From assembly GCF_030814995.1 (NCBI RefSeq), contig NZ_JAUSVX010000001.1:372001-436000 (forward strand): a DNA stretch of 64,000 bases, in the 5' to 3' direction. The position numbers and the translations under genes were made by a program. Shown piece by piece: positions 9,848 to 21,205 of this stretch. Every line of letters begins with the position of its first letter. The stretch's first letter is position 1. The notes under the pieces are model-generated. The model had not been told where the DNA came from, made no database searches, and saw only the letters and a program-made list of their open reading frames with translations. Source of the stretch: Labrys wisconsinensis. GTDB taxonomy: Bacteria; Pseudomonadota; Alphaproteobacteria; Rhizobiales; Labraceae.

Positions 9848-9869
9848 GCTTGGCTTATAATGTGGCGTC

Positions 9870-10385
9870 ATGGCCAGCGACAATCCGCAAGCCCCGGATG
9901 AGGAGACGGTTTTCGACGCGGTGCTCACCCCGCACCGCTCGCTCGGCCCGCGCGGCTTCCGCATCCTGCTCCTGGTGGTCGGCACGGTCTCGACGCTGTT
10001 CAGCATCCCGTTCTACATCATGGGCGCCTGGCCGGTGATCGGCTTCTTCGGCCTCGACGTGGCGCTGCTCTACGTCTTCTTCCGCCTGAACTACCGCGAT
10101 GCGCTGCGCCAGGAGCGGGTGCTGCTCACCCATGTCCGGCTGCTCTTCTCCCGCAGCGACGCCCGCGGCGTCAGGCGGGAATGGCTCTTCAACCCGCTCT
10201 GGGTGCGCCTGCAGCGCGACGAGATCGAGGAGTTCGGCATCACCCGCCTGGCGCTGGTGCAGCGCGGCCGCGCCGTCGAGATCGCCCGCTGCCTCGGCGC
10301 CATGGAGAAGGCGAGCTTCGCCGATGCCTTCGCGCGGGCGCTGGCCGTGGCCCGGCGCGGGCCGGACTATGAGCGGGCGCCATAG
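9870..10385 (+). CDS. DUF2244 membrane protein
   Basis: A 171-residue protein of the DUF2244 family, common in alphaproteobacteria. Two adjacent hydrophobic segments (about residues 29-50 and 53-71) form a membrane hairpin. The rest is a cytoplasmic beta-rich domain with REWLFNPLWVRLQRDE and an EIARCLGAMEKASFADAFARAL ending that is conserved in the family. Function is unknown; the family is often found near nth or cytochrome oxidase genes. ATG 9870 has little Shine-Dalgarno complementarity, and it shares its upstream DNA with the divergent nth. Confidence 0.85.
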   Translation: MASDNPQAPDEETVFDAVLTPHRSLGPRGFRILLLVVGTVSTLFSIPFYIMGAWPVIGFFGLDVALLYVFFRLNYRDALRQERVLLTHVRLLFSRSDARGVRREWLFNPLWVRLQRDEIEEFGITRLALVQRGRAVEIARCLGAMEKASFADAFARALAVARRGPDYERAP

Positions 10386-10445
10386 GTTTCGGGTGGGCGA
10401 GCCCGGGCGGCAGGGCTAGAGTCCCGCCCCTTTTCGGAGCCCGCC

Positions 10446-11339
10446 ATGCTCGCCGCCCATCCCGACTCCCCGCTCGCACCCCTTCCGGTCGCCGACCCTG
10501 CCCGGCTCGACGACTATGACCGCGTGCGCCGGGCCATCGCCTTCATCTCGCAGCACTGGCAGCGCCAGCCCTCCCTCGAGGAGATCGCCGATCATCTCGG
10601 CCTGTCGGTCTCGCACGTCCATCACCTCTTCCGCCGCTGGGCCGGCATCACGCCCAAGGCTTTCCTGCAGGCGGTGACCATGGATCGGGCGCGCGGGCTG
10701 CTGCGCGACTCCGCCTCGATCCTCGACGCCGCCTACGAGCTCGGGCTCTCCGGCCCGGGCCGCCTGCACGACCTCTTCGTCACCCACGAGGCGATGACGC
10801 CGGGAGACTACAAGGCCGGCGGCGCCGGCCTCACCATCCGCTGGGGCTTCCACCCCTCGCCCTTCGGCCTCGCCCTGGTGATGCTGGCGCCCCTCGGGCT
10901 CGCCGGCCTCGCCTTCGCCGATCCCGGCGAGGAGGCGGCCGTGCTCGCCGACATGACGCGCCGCTGGCCGAAGGCGCTCTATGTCGAGGACAGGCCGGGC
11001 ACCGCGGCCGAGGCGGCGCACATCTTCGACCCCGCGCAATGGTCGGCGGAGCGGCCGCTGCACGTGGTGATGATCGGCACGGATTTCGAGGTGCGGGTCT
11101 GGCGCGCGCTCCTCAGGATCCCGATGGGCCGCGCCACCACCTATTCCGACATTGCCGGGCATGTCGGCAACCCCAGGGCCTCGCGCGCCGTCGGCGCCGC
11201 GGTCGGCAGGAACCCGATCTCCTTCGTCGTGCCCTGCCACCGCGTCATCGGCCGCTCCGGCGCCCTGACCGGCTATCACTGGGGCCTGACGCGCAAGCAG
11301 GCGATGCTGGGCTGGGAAGGCGGGCGGACGGCGGGGTAG
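10446..11339 (+). CDS. AraC-type HTH fused to O6-methylguanine-DNA methyltransferase (Ada-like)
   Basis: A 297-residue fusion: an AraC helix-turn-helix domain (about residues 18-120, PSLEEIADHLGLSVSHVHHLFRRWAGITP) then a methylated-DNA--protein-cysteine methyltransferase domain (about 130-295) with FVVPCHRVIG and acceptor Cys264. It repairs O6-alkylguanine by suicide methyl transfer. The N-terminal zinc domain of E. coli Ada, whose methylated cysteine activates transcription, is absent, so any regulatory trigger must differ. The start ATG 10446 follows CGGAGC. It is monocistronic; a REP pair follows it. Confidence 0.92.
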   Translation: MLAAHPDSPLAPLPVADPARLDDYDRVRRAIAFISQHWQRQPSLEEIADHLGLSVSHVHHLFRRWAGITPKAFLQAVTMDRARGLLRDSASILDAAYELGLSGPGRLHDLFVTHEAMTPGDYKAGGAGLTIRWGFHPSPFGLALVMLAPLGLAGLAFADPGEEAAVLADMTRRWPKALYVEDRPGTAAEAAHIFDPAQWSAERPLHVVMIGTDFEVRVWRALLRIPMGRATTYSDIAGHVGNPRASRAVGAAVGRNPISFVVPCHRVIGRSGALTGYHWGLTRKQAMLGWEGGRTAG

Positions 11340-11388
11340 GAGGCACGACGGCCGTGCCCCCGGCCTGCCATTCCCGCCGCGAGGTTTC

Positions 11389-11520
11389 CGTCATGGACGG
11401 GCTTGTCCCGTCCATCCACGCGAACACCGCCGGGGTCATGAAAGCAATCGGCCTATGCCATGTCGAACACAGGCTGTTGTCGCGTTCGCGTGGATGGACG
11501 GGACAAGCCCGTCCATGACG
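11389..11520. repeat. Inverted pair of 37-bp REP-like elements
   Basis: Two perfectly matching 37-bp modules in opposite orientation, 11389-11425 and 11484-11520, with a 58-bp spacer. They sit between the 3' ends of the Ada-like gene and gpmA. Each contains a 9-bp-arm hairpin around ATGGACGGG/CCCGTCCAT. They are near-identical to the modules at 1170-1206 and 1339-1375. A long cruciform or mRNA hairpin can form at the ends of both convergent transcripts, so it may serve as a bidirectional stop or stabiliser. Confidence 0.88.
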
Positions 11521-11549
11521 CCGAGAGTCCGGCGGCAGGAATGGTGCCC

Positions 11550-12167
11550 CTACTTCAGCTCCTGCTTCTCCGCGATCGTCGTGTCCGGGTTCAGCCGGTA
11601 GACGATCGGCACGCCGGTATCGAGCTCGCGCTTGAGGATCTGCTCCTTGGTCAGGCCTTCCATCGCCATGATCAGGGCGCGCAGCGAATTGCCGTGGGCG
11701 GCGACCAGCACCGTCCTGCCGGCCATCGCCTGGGGCAGGACGCGGTGGACGTAATAGGGCAGCACCCGGGCGGCGGTGTCCTTCAGGCTCTCGCCGCCGG
11801 GCGGCGGCACGTCGTAGGAGCGGCGCCAGATCAGCACCTGCTCCTCGCCGAACCTGGCCCGCGCCTCGTCCTTGTTGAGGCCGGAGAGGTCGCCATAGTC
11901 GCGCTCGTTCAGGGCCTGGTCGCGGATGGTCTCGAGCCCGGGCTGGCCGACCTCCTCCAGGATCAGCCGGCAGGTGTGCTGGGCCCGCACCAGCGCCGAG
12001 GTGAAGGCGATGTCGAACGTGAGGCCGAGCGCGGCGAGCCGCTTGCCGGCCTCGCGGGCCTCGGCCACGCCCTTCTCCGACAGGTCCGGATCGCGCCAGC
12101 CGGTGAACAGGTTCTTGAGATTCCAGTCGCTCTGGCCGTGGCGGCAGAGCACGAGCATGGCGGTCAT
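11550..12167 (-). CDS. gpmA: 2,3-bisphosphoglycerate-dependent phosphoglycerate mutase
   Basis: Glycolytic/gluconeogenic enzyme interconverting 3- and 2-phosphoglycerate, 205 residues. It shows the [12 protein letters not shown] phosphohistidine motif (His10), [44 protein letters not shown] and the second histidine in [10 protein letters not shown]. It is shorter than E. coli GpmA (250) but matches the alphaproteobacterial form. ATG 12167 follows GAGGGACC; the longer open frame to 12266 has no better start. It is divergent from the small secreted-protein gene at 12354. Confidence 0.95.
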   Translation of the reverse strand: MTAMLVLCRHGQSDWNLKNLFTGWRDPDLSEKGVAEAREAGKRLAALGLTFDIAFTSALVRAQHTCRLILEEVGQPGLETIRDQALNERDYGDLSGLNKDEARARFGEEQVLIWRRSYDVPPPGGESLKDTAARVLPYYVHRVLPQAMAGRTVLVAAHGNSLRALIMAMEGLTKEQILKRELDTGVPIVYRLNPDTTIAEKQELK

Positions 12168-12293
12168 GGATACGGTCCCTCGTCGACGAAGCCCCTGCCT
12201 CATAGCCGGGATCGGCCGCCCGTGCACCCCCCGACTTGAGGCCCGGCGCGATCGCCTGCCAGGCAATCGATGCTGCCCGGACCATCGAGATCG

Positions 12294-12320
12294 AGTGCGA
12301 GCAGGTTCGAGAGAACCTGC
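12294..12320. repeat. Short hairpin repeat, second copy at 42301
   Basis: GCAGGTTC-GAGA-GAACCTGC forms a perfect 8-bp stem with a GNRA-like loop at 12301-12320. With its left flank (12294-12317) it matches 42301-42324 with two differences, so it is a dispersed element. A related GAGCCGG/CCGGCTC hairpin lies at 32662-32680. Here it is 34 bases before the GTG start of the next gene, in its leader. Confidence 0.6.
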
Positions 12321-12353
12321 TTATGCTGCCCCATCGTCAGCGAGGAGGGCCCC

Positions 12354-12698
12354 GTGCGCAGCATCGCCGTTCCGAACGCCGCGCCCCGGGCCGGGATGGG
12401 GCTCGCCGCCGTCCTCGCGGCTCTCATCCTCGGCGCTGCGGCCGGGCCGGCGGCCGCCTTCAACCAGAAGTCCTTCGACGACCCGCTGTTCCGCCGCTGC
12501 ATCGCCTGGATGCTCGACGGCAACCGCGGCGCGCTGCTGCAGAACGTATGCCTGGACGAATACGACCTGCCGCCGCCGTCGCTGTTCCTGTGCGCCCGCA
12601 AGCTGCGCACCGGCTTCACCTCCGCCACCGACCGGGAGGCCTGCGCGCTCATCTTCGAGGAGGAGGCCCGCAAGGTCCGGGAGGGCTATATCCGCTAG
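12354..12698 (+). CDS. Small secreted protein with four cysteines, function unknown
   Basis: A 114-residue protein starting at GTG 12354, with an excellent AGGAGG 5-6 bases upstream. A signal peptide is clear (MGLAAVLAALILGAAAGPAAA, cleavage before FNQKS). The mature domain of about 80 residues has four cysteines, suggesting two disulfides in the periplasm or outside the cell. I do not recognise the family. Its TAG stop is supplied by the CTAG at the edge of the MITE-like element starting at 12695, so the present C-terminus may have been set by that insertion. Confidence 0.72.
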   Translation: MRSIAVPNAAPRAGMGLAAVLAALILGAAAGPAAAFNQKSFDDPLFRRCIAWMLDGNRGALLQNVCLDEYDLPPPSLFLCARKLRTGFTSATDREACALIFEEEARKVREGYIR

Positions 12699-12816
12699 TG
12701 TTGTGCTTCCGACGCTTGGTCCCCGACCATTGTGTTGGAAGCACAACACAAAGCATTGAACCAACTAGGGTTCCGGGTTGACGGTTCGGAACGAACCGTC
12801 AGAGTCGGAACACTAG
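12695..12816. mobile_element. MITE-like palindromic element (122 bp)
   Basis: A 122-bp element bounded by CTAGTGTT on the left and AACACTAG on the right. Inside, a 13-bp perfect inverted repeat (12698-12710 with 12737-12749) and a 9-bp-arm, 3-base-loop hairpin (12780-12800) can fold, while the outer ends also pair (CCGAC at 12709-12713 with GTCGG at 12804-12808). It encodes no protein. Its composition is more AT-rich than the flanks. Structure and size fit a non-autonomous miniature element; no transposase is present in the window to mobilise it. Confidence 0.65.
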
Positions 12817-12824
12817 CAGTTCGC

Positions 12825-13142
12825 CTACTCGTTCGTATCGAGATGCAGGCCGAAGCAATCGGGGCTGGTCAGCGCCGTCAGCGCGGCCCGGACGTCGCCG
12901 AGCTGCAGCTCCTCCGAGGCGCCGGTCGGCCCGAGGCCTGCCAGCGTCTCCACCGAGAACTGGATCTTGAGAAGCTGGGCATTGATCAGGCTGACCGACA
13001 GGCCGCGAGCCCGGCCGATGGCCCGCAACCGCTCGACGATGACCTGGATGGTGGCATAGGCGTCGAGCTTCTGGCGCCGCTCCAGCTTCGGCATGCCGGA
13101 AACGACGAAGTCGAGCGCGTCCAGGGCAGCGCCGATCCGCAT
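12825..13142 (-). CDS. Hypothetical protein, 105 residues
   Basis: A 105-residue soluble, mostly helical protein (MRIGAALDALDFVVSGMPKL start) with no recognisable domain, signal peptide or membrane segment. ATG 13142 is chosen over a TTG four codons upstream. Codon use is typical of the neighbourhood, with G/C third positions, which supports a real gene. It is divergent from pirin, sharing an 85-bp upstream region with an AT-rich stretch (GAGAGTTTGATACTCTCTC, about 13170-13188). That stretch forms an imperfect palindrome that may be a promoter or operator for one or both genes. Confidence 0.6.
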   Translation of the reverse strand: MRIGAALDALDFVVSGMPKLERRQKLDAYATIQVIVERLRAIGRARGLSVSLINAQLLKIQFSVETLAGLGPTGASEELQLGDVRAALTALTSPDCFGLHLDTNE

Positions 13143-13227
13143 GGGGCCTCGCAAGCATGTGTCGCATTGACGGGAGAGTTTGATACTCTCTCACAAGTCA
13201 CGCACGCCTTGGAAGGGGTCTTTCGTC

Positions 13228-14142
13228 ATGTCGGTGCAGCCAGCCGAGGATCCGGCCCCGGGCGATGCCTTCGCCTGCGATGCCATCGAGACCGTCATCG
13301 TCGCCCGCTCGCGCGACCTCGGCGGCTTTGCCGTGCGCCGCGCCCTGCCGAGCGCCCGCCGGCGCATGGTCGGCCCCTTCATCTTCCTCGACCAGATGGG
13401 GCCGGCGACCTTCCGGCCGGGCGAGGCCTTCGACGTGCGGCCCCATCCGCATATCGGGCTGTCCACCGTCACCTATCTCTTCGACGGCGAGATCGTGCAT
13501 CGCGACAGCCTCGGCACGTCAGAGGCGATCCGGCCGGGCGCCATCAACCTGATGACCGCCGGCCGCGGCATCGTCCATTCCGAGCGCACCGGCCTGGAGG
13601 CGCGGCGCAGCGGCTTCTCGATGATGGGCCTGCAGGCCTGGGTCGCCCTGCCGCGCGAGGCCGAGGAGGGCACGCCCTCCTTCGACCATTACGGCGCCGA
13701 GGCCATGCCGGAGCTCGCCGGCGAGGGCAAGCGGGTGCGCGTGCTGATGGGCTCGGCCTTCGGCCTCGCCGCCCCGGTGCGCACGGACTGGGAGACGCTC
13801 TATCTCGACGCCGCCCTGGAGCCCGGCGCCCGCCTGCCGCTCGACGCCGATTGCGAGGAGCGGGCGATCTATGTCGCCGCCGGCGAGATCGACATCGCCG
13901 GCGACGTCTTCGGCGTCGGCTCGCTGCTGATCCTGCGTCCCGGCGACCGCCTCACCGTCACCGCCGTGACATCAGCCCGTTTCGCCGTGCTCGGCGGCGC
14001 CACCATGGACGGCCCGCGCCACATCTGGTGGAACTTCGTCTCCTCGTCCCAGGAGCGCATCGAGCAGGCCAAGGCCGACTGGAAGCTCGGGCGCTTCGAC
14101 ACCGTGCCCGGCGATCCGGAATTCATTCCGCTGCCGGAATGA
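13228..14142 (+). CDS. Pirin-family protein
   Basis: A 304-residue bicupin of the pirin family. The N-terminal cupin has FLDQMGPATFRPGEAFDVRPHPHIGLSTVTYLFDGE-type features, with the histidines and glutamate that bind Fe(II) in pirins, followed by RGIVHSERTG. The C-terminal cupin is around residues 195-290. Bacterial pirins include quercetinases and regulators of pyruvate metabolism; which applies here cannot be told. ATG 13228 follows GGAAGGGG. Its TGA overlaps the cbiD ATG (ATGA at 14139), so the two genes are translationally coupled. Confidence 0.9.
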   Translation: MSVQPAEDPAPGDAFACDAIETVIVARSRDLGGFAVRRALPSARRRMVGPFIFLDQMGPATFRPGEAFDVRPHPHIGLSTVTYLFDGEIVHRDSLGTSEAIRPGAINLMTAGRGIVHSERTGLEARRSGFSMMGLQAWVALPREAEEGTPSFDHYGAEAMPELAGEGKRVRVLMGSAFGLAAPVRTDWETLYLDAALEPGARLPLDADCEERAIYVAAGEIDIAGDVFGVGSLLILRPGDRLTVTAVTSARFAVLGGATMDGPRHIWWNFVSSSQERIEQAKADWKLGRFDTVPGDPEFIPLPE

Positions 14143-15242
14143 GCTCCGGCAAGCCCGCCGGCCCGCTGCGCCACGGCTGGACCACCGGCGCCTGCGCCGC
14201 GGCGGCGGCCAAGGCGGCCTATGCTGCGCTGCTGACCGGGGACTTCCCCGACCCCGTCGCCATCACCCTGCCCAAGGGCCAGACGCCGGCCTTTGCCCTG
14301 GCGGTGCACGAGCGCTCCGCCGATGAGGCCATGGCCGGCATCGTCAAGGATGCGGGCGATGATCCCGACGTCACCCACGGCGCGCTGGTCAGGGCCAGCG
14401 TCCGGCACGGCCCGCCGGGATCGGGCGTCGCCTTCGTCGCCGGCGAGGGCGTCGGCACGGTGACCCGCCCCGGCCTGCCGCTGCCGGTCGGCGAGCCGGC
14501 GATCAACCCGGCGCCGCGGGCGATGATCCGCCAGGCCGTCGCCGAGAGCGCCGCCGCCCATGGCGGCTCGGGCGACGTCGTGGTGACGATCTCCGTTCCC
14601 GGCGGCGAGGCGCTGGCCCGCAAGACCCTCAACCCGCGCCTCGGCGTGGTCGGCGGCCTCTCCATCCTCGGCACATCAGGCATCGTCGTGCCCTTCTCCT
14701 GCTCGGCCTGGATCCATTCGATCCATCGCGGCATCGACGTCGCCCGCGCCGCCGGCCTCGCCCATGTCGCCGGCGCCACCGGCGCGGTCTCGGAGGAAGC
14801 GGTGGCCCGTCTGCACGGCCTGCCGGAGATCGCCCTGATCGACATGGGCGACTTCGTCGGCGGCATGCTGAAATACATCCGCAAGCATCCGATCGGCCGC
14901 GTCACCGTGGCCGGGGGCTTCGCCAAGATGACCAAGCTGGCGCAGGGCTTCCTCGACCTGCACTCGCGCTCCGGCGCCGTCGACTTCCGCTGGCTGGCCG
15001 AGCGCGTCGAGGCCCTCGGCGGCGAGGCCGAAACGGTCGCGGCCGTGGCGCAGGCCAACACCGCCGTCGACGCCCTGGAGATCGCCGCCCGCGCCGGCCT
15101 CGCCCTCGCCCCGGCGGTGGCGGCCGAGGGCTGGACCACCGCCGCCAGGGTGCTGGCCGGCACCGGCATCGGGCTCGACATCGCGGTGTTCGACCGGGAG
15201 GGCGGGCTGCTGGCGCGCACGGCGGAGCGGACGGCGGCGTGA
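14139..15242 (+). CDS. cbiD: Cobalt-precorrin-5B C1-methyltransferase
   Basis: A 367-residue CbiD, which methylates C1 of cobalt-precorrin-5B during corrin ring contraction in cobalamin synthesis. Diagnostic segments are RHGWTTGACAAAAAKAAY near the N-terminus, GEGVGTVTRPGLPLPVGEPAINPAPR, GGLSILGTSGIVVPFS and VAGGFAKMTKLAQGFLDLHS. No other cob/cbi gene is in the window. That is unusual, since cbiD normally sits in the corrin cluster; here it is coupled to pirin by a 4-base overlap. It is likely functional, as all family motifs are intact. Confidence 0.95.
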   Translation: MSSGKPAGPLRHGWTTGACAAAAAKAAYAALLTGDFPDPVAITLPKGQTPAFALAVHERSADEAMAGIVKDAGDDPDVTHGALVRASVRHGPPGSGVAFVAGEGVGTVTRPGLPLPVGEPAINPAPRAMIRQAVAESAAAHGGSGDVVVTISVPGGEALARKTLNPRLGVVGGLSILGTSGIVVPFSCSAWIHSIHRGIDVARAAGLAHVAGATGAVSEEAVARLHGLPEIALIDMGDFVGGMLKYIRKHPIGRVTVAGGFAKMTKLAQGFLDLHSRSGAVDFRWLAERVEALGGEAETVAAVAQANTAVDALEIAARAGLALAPAVAAEGWTTAARVLAGTGIGLDIAVFDREGGLLARTAERTAA

Positions 15243-15334
15243 TGGAGGCCTAAACCCTGCCTTCCCATTGGGCTTGCCTAATGAGTAGGCTCCGATAGGG
15301 TGTGTGCATCACAAGAACAGTATCGGGCCCATCC

Positions 15335-18664
<3,330 letters not shown>

Positions 18665-18688
18665 TCCGTGCCTCCCGGCCGCCCCGCC

Positions 18689-21205
18689 ATGCTCGTCCAG
18701 CCTAAGTCCGCCGGCTGGAGCCGGATCCTTGCCGGCTACGCCCCGCCGGCCGGCGGGGCGGACGAGCTCGTCGACGGGCGGGGCCGGGTCCGCAGCCACT
18801 GGGCGCCTGTTCTCGCCGAGCTGGCTGCCGGCGGCGCGGCGGGCATGCGCCAGCGCTTCGCCCTCGCCGACCGGCACCTGAAGGATTCCGGCGTCTATTA
18901 CCGGGTCTACGACGCCGATGGCGGCGGCGAGCGACCCTGGCCGCTGTCGCACCTGCCGCTGGTCATCCCGGCGGCGGAGTGGCGCGGCATCGAGGCCGGC
19001 GTGATCCAGCGCGCGCAGATCCTGGAGATGATCCTGGCCGATCTCTACGGCCCGGCGCGGCTGGTGCGCGAGGGCGCCTTGCCGGCCGCGGTCGTGGCCG
19101 GCAACCCGGACTTCCTGCGCCCGCTCGCCGGGGTGACGCAGCGCGGCGGCGAGGAGCTCCTGGTCTATGCCGTCGATCTCGGCCGCGCCCCGGACGGACG
19201 CTGGTGGGTGCTCGGCGACCGCTGCCAGGCGCCGTCGGGCATGGGCTATGCGGTGGAGAACCGCCTCGCCATATCGGCCGCGCTGCCGGCGCTCTACCGC
19301 GACATGCATGTCGAGCGCCTCGCCGGCTTCTTCCAGGCGCTGCGCAGCGGTCTCGCCGCCAAGTTCGGGCGCGAGGGCTCACGCATCGGCCTGCTCACCC
19401 CCGGCCCGGCCAACGAGACCTATTTCGAGCACGCCTATCTCGCCCGCTATCTCGGCTTCCTGCTGGTCGAGGGCGGCGACCTCACCGTGCAGGACAACGT
19501 CGTCTATGTCCGCACCATCGAAGGGTTGAAGCGCATCGACGTGCTGCTGCGCCGGCTCGACGCCGACTTCGCCGACCCGCTCGAGCTCACCGCGTCTTCG
19601 CGCATCGGCGTGCCCGGCCTGGTGCAGGCGGTGCGCGCCGGCTCGGTGACGCTCGCCAACAGCCTCGGCGCCGGGCTCCTGGAGGCGCGGGCCATGCTGG
19701 CCTTCATCCCGGCGCTGGCCCGCCGGCTGACCGGCGAGGAGCTCAAGCTGCCCAATGTCGCCACCTGGTGGTGCGGCGATCCCTCGGTGCGCGCCGAGGT
19801 GCTGGACCGTCTCGACCAGCGGGCCCTGGCGCCGGCCTTCTCCCGCCCGGTGCCCGGCCTGACGCGCGACGGGCCGACGCTCGCCGCCGAGCGCGACGAG
19901 GCCGGCCGCGCCGGGCTCGCGGCGGCGATCGAGAGCCATGCGCTCGACGTGGTGGCGCAGGACGTGATCCGCCTCGCCACCATGCCGGTCTGGACCGGCG
20001 AGCGGCTGGAGCCGCGCCCCTTCACGCTGCGGGTCTTCGCCGTCGCCACGCCCGAGGGCTGGCGGGTGATGCATGGCGGCTTCTGCCGCGTGGCCGAGGG
20101 CAGCGATGCCCGGGCGCTGTCCATGCAGCGCGGCGGCCGCTCCGCCGACGTCTGGATCGCCTCGGAGGGCCCGGTCGAGAAGGTGACGCTGCTGCCCCAG
20201 CCCGACCGCGTCGCCATCCGCCGCCGCCTCGGCCACCTGCCGAGCCGCGCCGCCGACAACCTGTTCTGGCTCGGGCGCTATCTCGAGCGGGCCGAGGGCA
20301 CGCTGCGCGTGGTGCGTGCCCTCGCCGAGCTCTCGGTCGAGGCGCCCGACGAGACCGGCGAGGCGCCGGCGCGCCTTGCCAACCTGCTGATCTCCTGGGG
20401 CGCGGCGGCCGCGGACGACCAGGGCGCCGACACGCCCAAGAAGGTGCGGGCAACGCTCGGCAACAGCCTCGTCGTCGACATCGACGAGATGATCCGCCAG
20501 GCCTTCGAGGGCGACGGCAACGGCGCCATCCCGGTCCTGGTGCGCGCCGCCGGGCGCACCGCCTCGGTGATCCGCGAGCGGCTCTCGCCCGACGCCACCC
20601 GTGCCCTGGCGGATCTCGGCCACATCATCGAGGAGGAGCGCGACCTTTCCCCGGTGGACCGGGCCGACAAGGCCCTGCGCGTGCTCGCCGCCCTCTCGGG
20701 CCTCGCCCAGGAGAACATGAACCGCATCTCCGGCTGGCGCTTCATGCAGATCGGCAAGCGGATCGAGCGCGGCATCCTCACCTGCCGCCAGGCGCGCCGG
20801 CTCGCCGGGGAAGGCGCCTCGGAGGGCGCGCTCGACGCGCTGCTCAAGGTCACCGACAGCCGCATCACCTATCGCGCCCGCTACCTCATGGGCACGCTGC
20901 GCCTGCCGGTGCTCGACCTGGTGCTGCTCGACGACGGCAACCCGCGCTCCGTCGCCTTCCAGCTCGGGCGCCTGGCCGACCATCTCGCGCATCTGCCGGG
21001 CGTGGCGGCGGAGGGCGAGATCGACGCACCGGGCAAGACCATCCGCCTGCTCAGGGCCACCGTGGAGGTGAGCGAGGCGCAGGAGATCGACGAGGCGATG
21101 ATCCTGTCGATCGAGAACCGGCTGCTGACCCTCTCCAACGAGGTCACCGCCCGCTATTTCGGCCAGGGCGAGGTGCCGGTCGAGACGACGGAGGGCCTGG
21201 GCTGA
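18689..21205 (+). CDS. Circularly permuted ATP-grasp ligase fused to alpha-E domain
   Basis: An 838-residue fusion. Roughly residues 60-500 form the circularly permuted type 2 ATP-grasp domain (DUF404/DUF407), with QRAQILEMILADLYGP, GMGYAVENR and GPANETYFEHAYLARYLGF. Residues about 515-830 are the alpha-E helical domain (DUF403), with RAADNLFWLGRYLERAEGTLRVVRAL and MNRISGWRFMQIGKRIERG. ATP-grasp proteins of this group are predicted amide-bond-forming ligases; the alpha-E role is unknown. The start could be GTG 18668; ATG 18689 is preferred. Its stop overlaps the next ATG (TGATG). In many bacteria the two domains are separate genes. Confidence 0.92.
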   Translation: MLVQPKSAGWSRILAGYAPPAGGADELVDGRGRVRSHWAPVLAELAAGGAAGMRQRFALADRHLKDSGVYYRVYDADGGGERPWPLSHLPLVIPAAEWRGIEAGVIQRAQILEMILADLYGPARLVREGALPAAVVAGNPDFLRPLAGVTQRGGEELLVYAVDLGRAPDGRWWVLGDRCQAPSGMGYAVENRLAISAALPALYRDMHVERLAGFFQALRSGLAAKFGREGSRIGLLTPGPANETYFEHAYLARYLGFLLVEGGDLTVQDNVVYVRTIEGLKRIDVLLRRLDADFADPLELTASSRIGVPGLVQAVRAGSVTLANSLGAGLLEARAMLAFIPALARRLTGEELKLPNVATWWCGDPSVRAEVLDRLDQRALAPAFSRPVPGLTRDGPTLAAERDEAGRAGLAAAIESHALDVVAQDVIRLATMPVWTGERLEPRPFTLRVFAVATPEGWRVMHGGFCRVAEGSDARALSMQRGGRSADVWIASEGPVEKVTLLPQPDRVAIRRRLGHLPSRAADNLFWLGRYLERAEGTLRVVRALAELSVEAPDETGEAPARLANLLISWGAAAADDQGADTPKKVRATLGNSLVVDIDEMIRQAFEGDGNGAIPVLVRAAGRTASVIRERLSPDATRALADLGHIIEEERDLSPVDRADKALRVLAALSGLAQENMNRISGWRFMQIGKRIERGILTCRQARRLAGEGASEGALDALLKVTDSRITYRARYLMGTLRLPVLDLVLLDDGNPRSVAFQLGRLADHLAHLPGVAAEGEIDAPGKTIRLLRATVEVSEAQEIDEAMILSIENRLLTLSNEVTARYFGQGEVPVETTEGLG

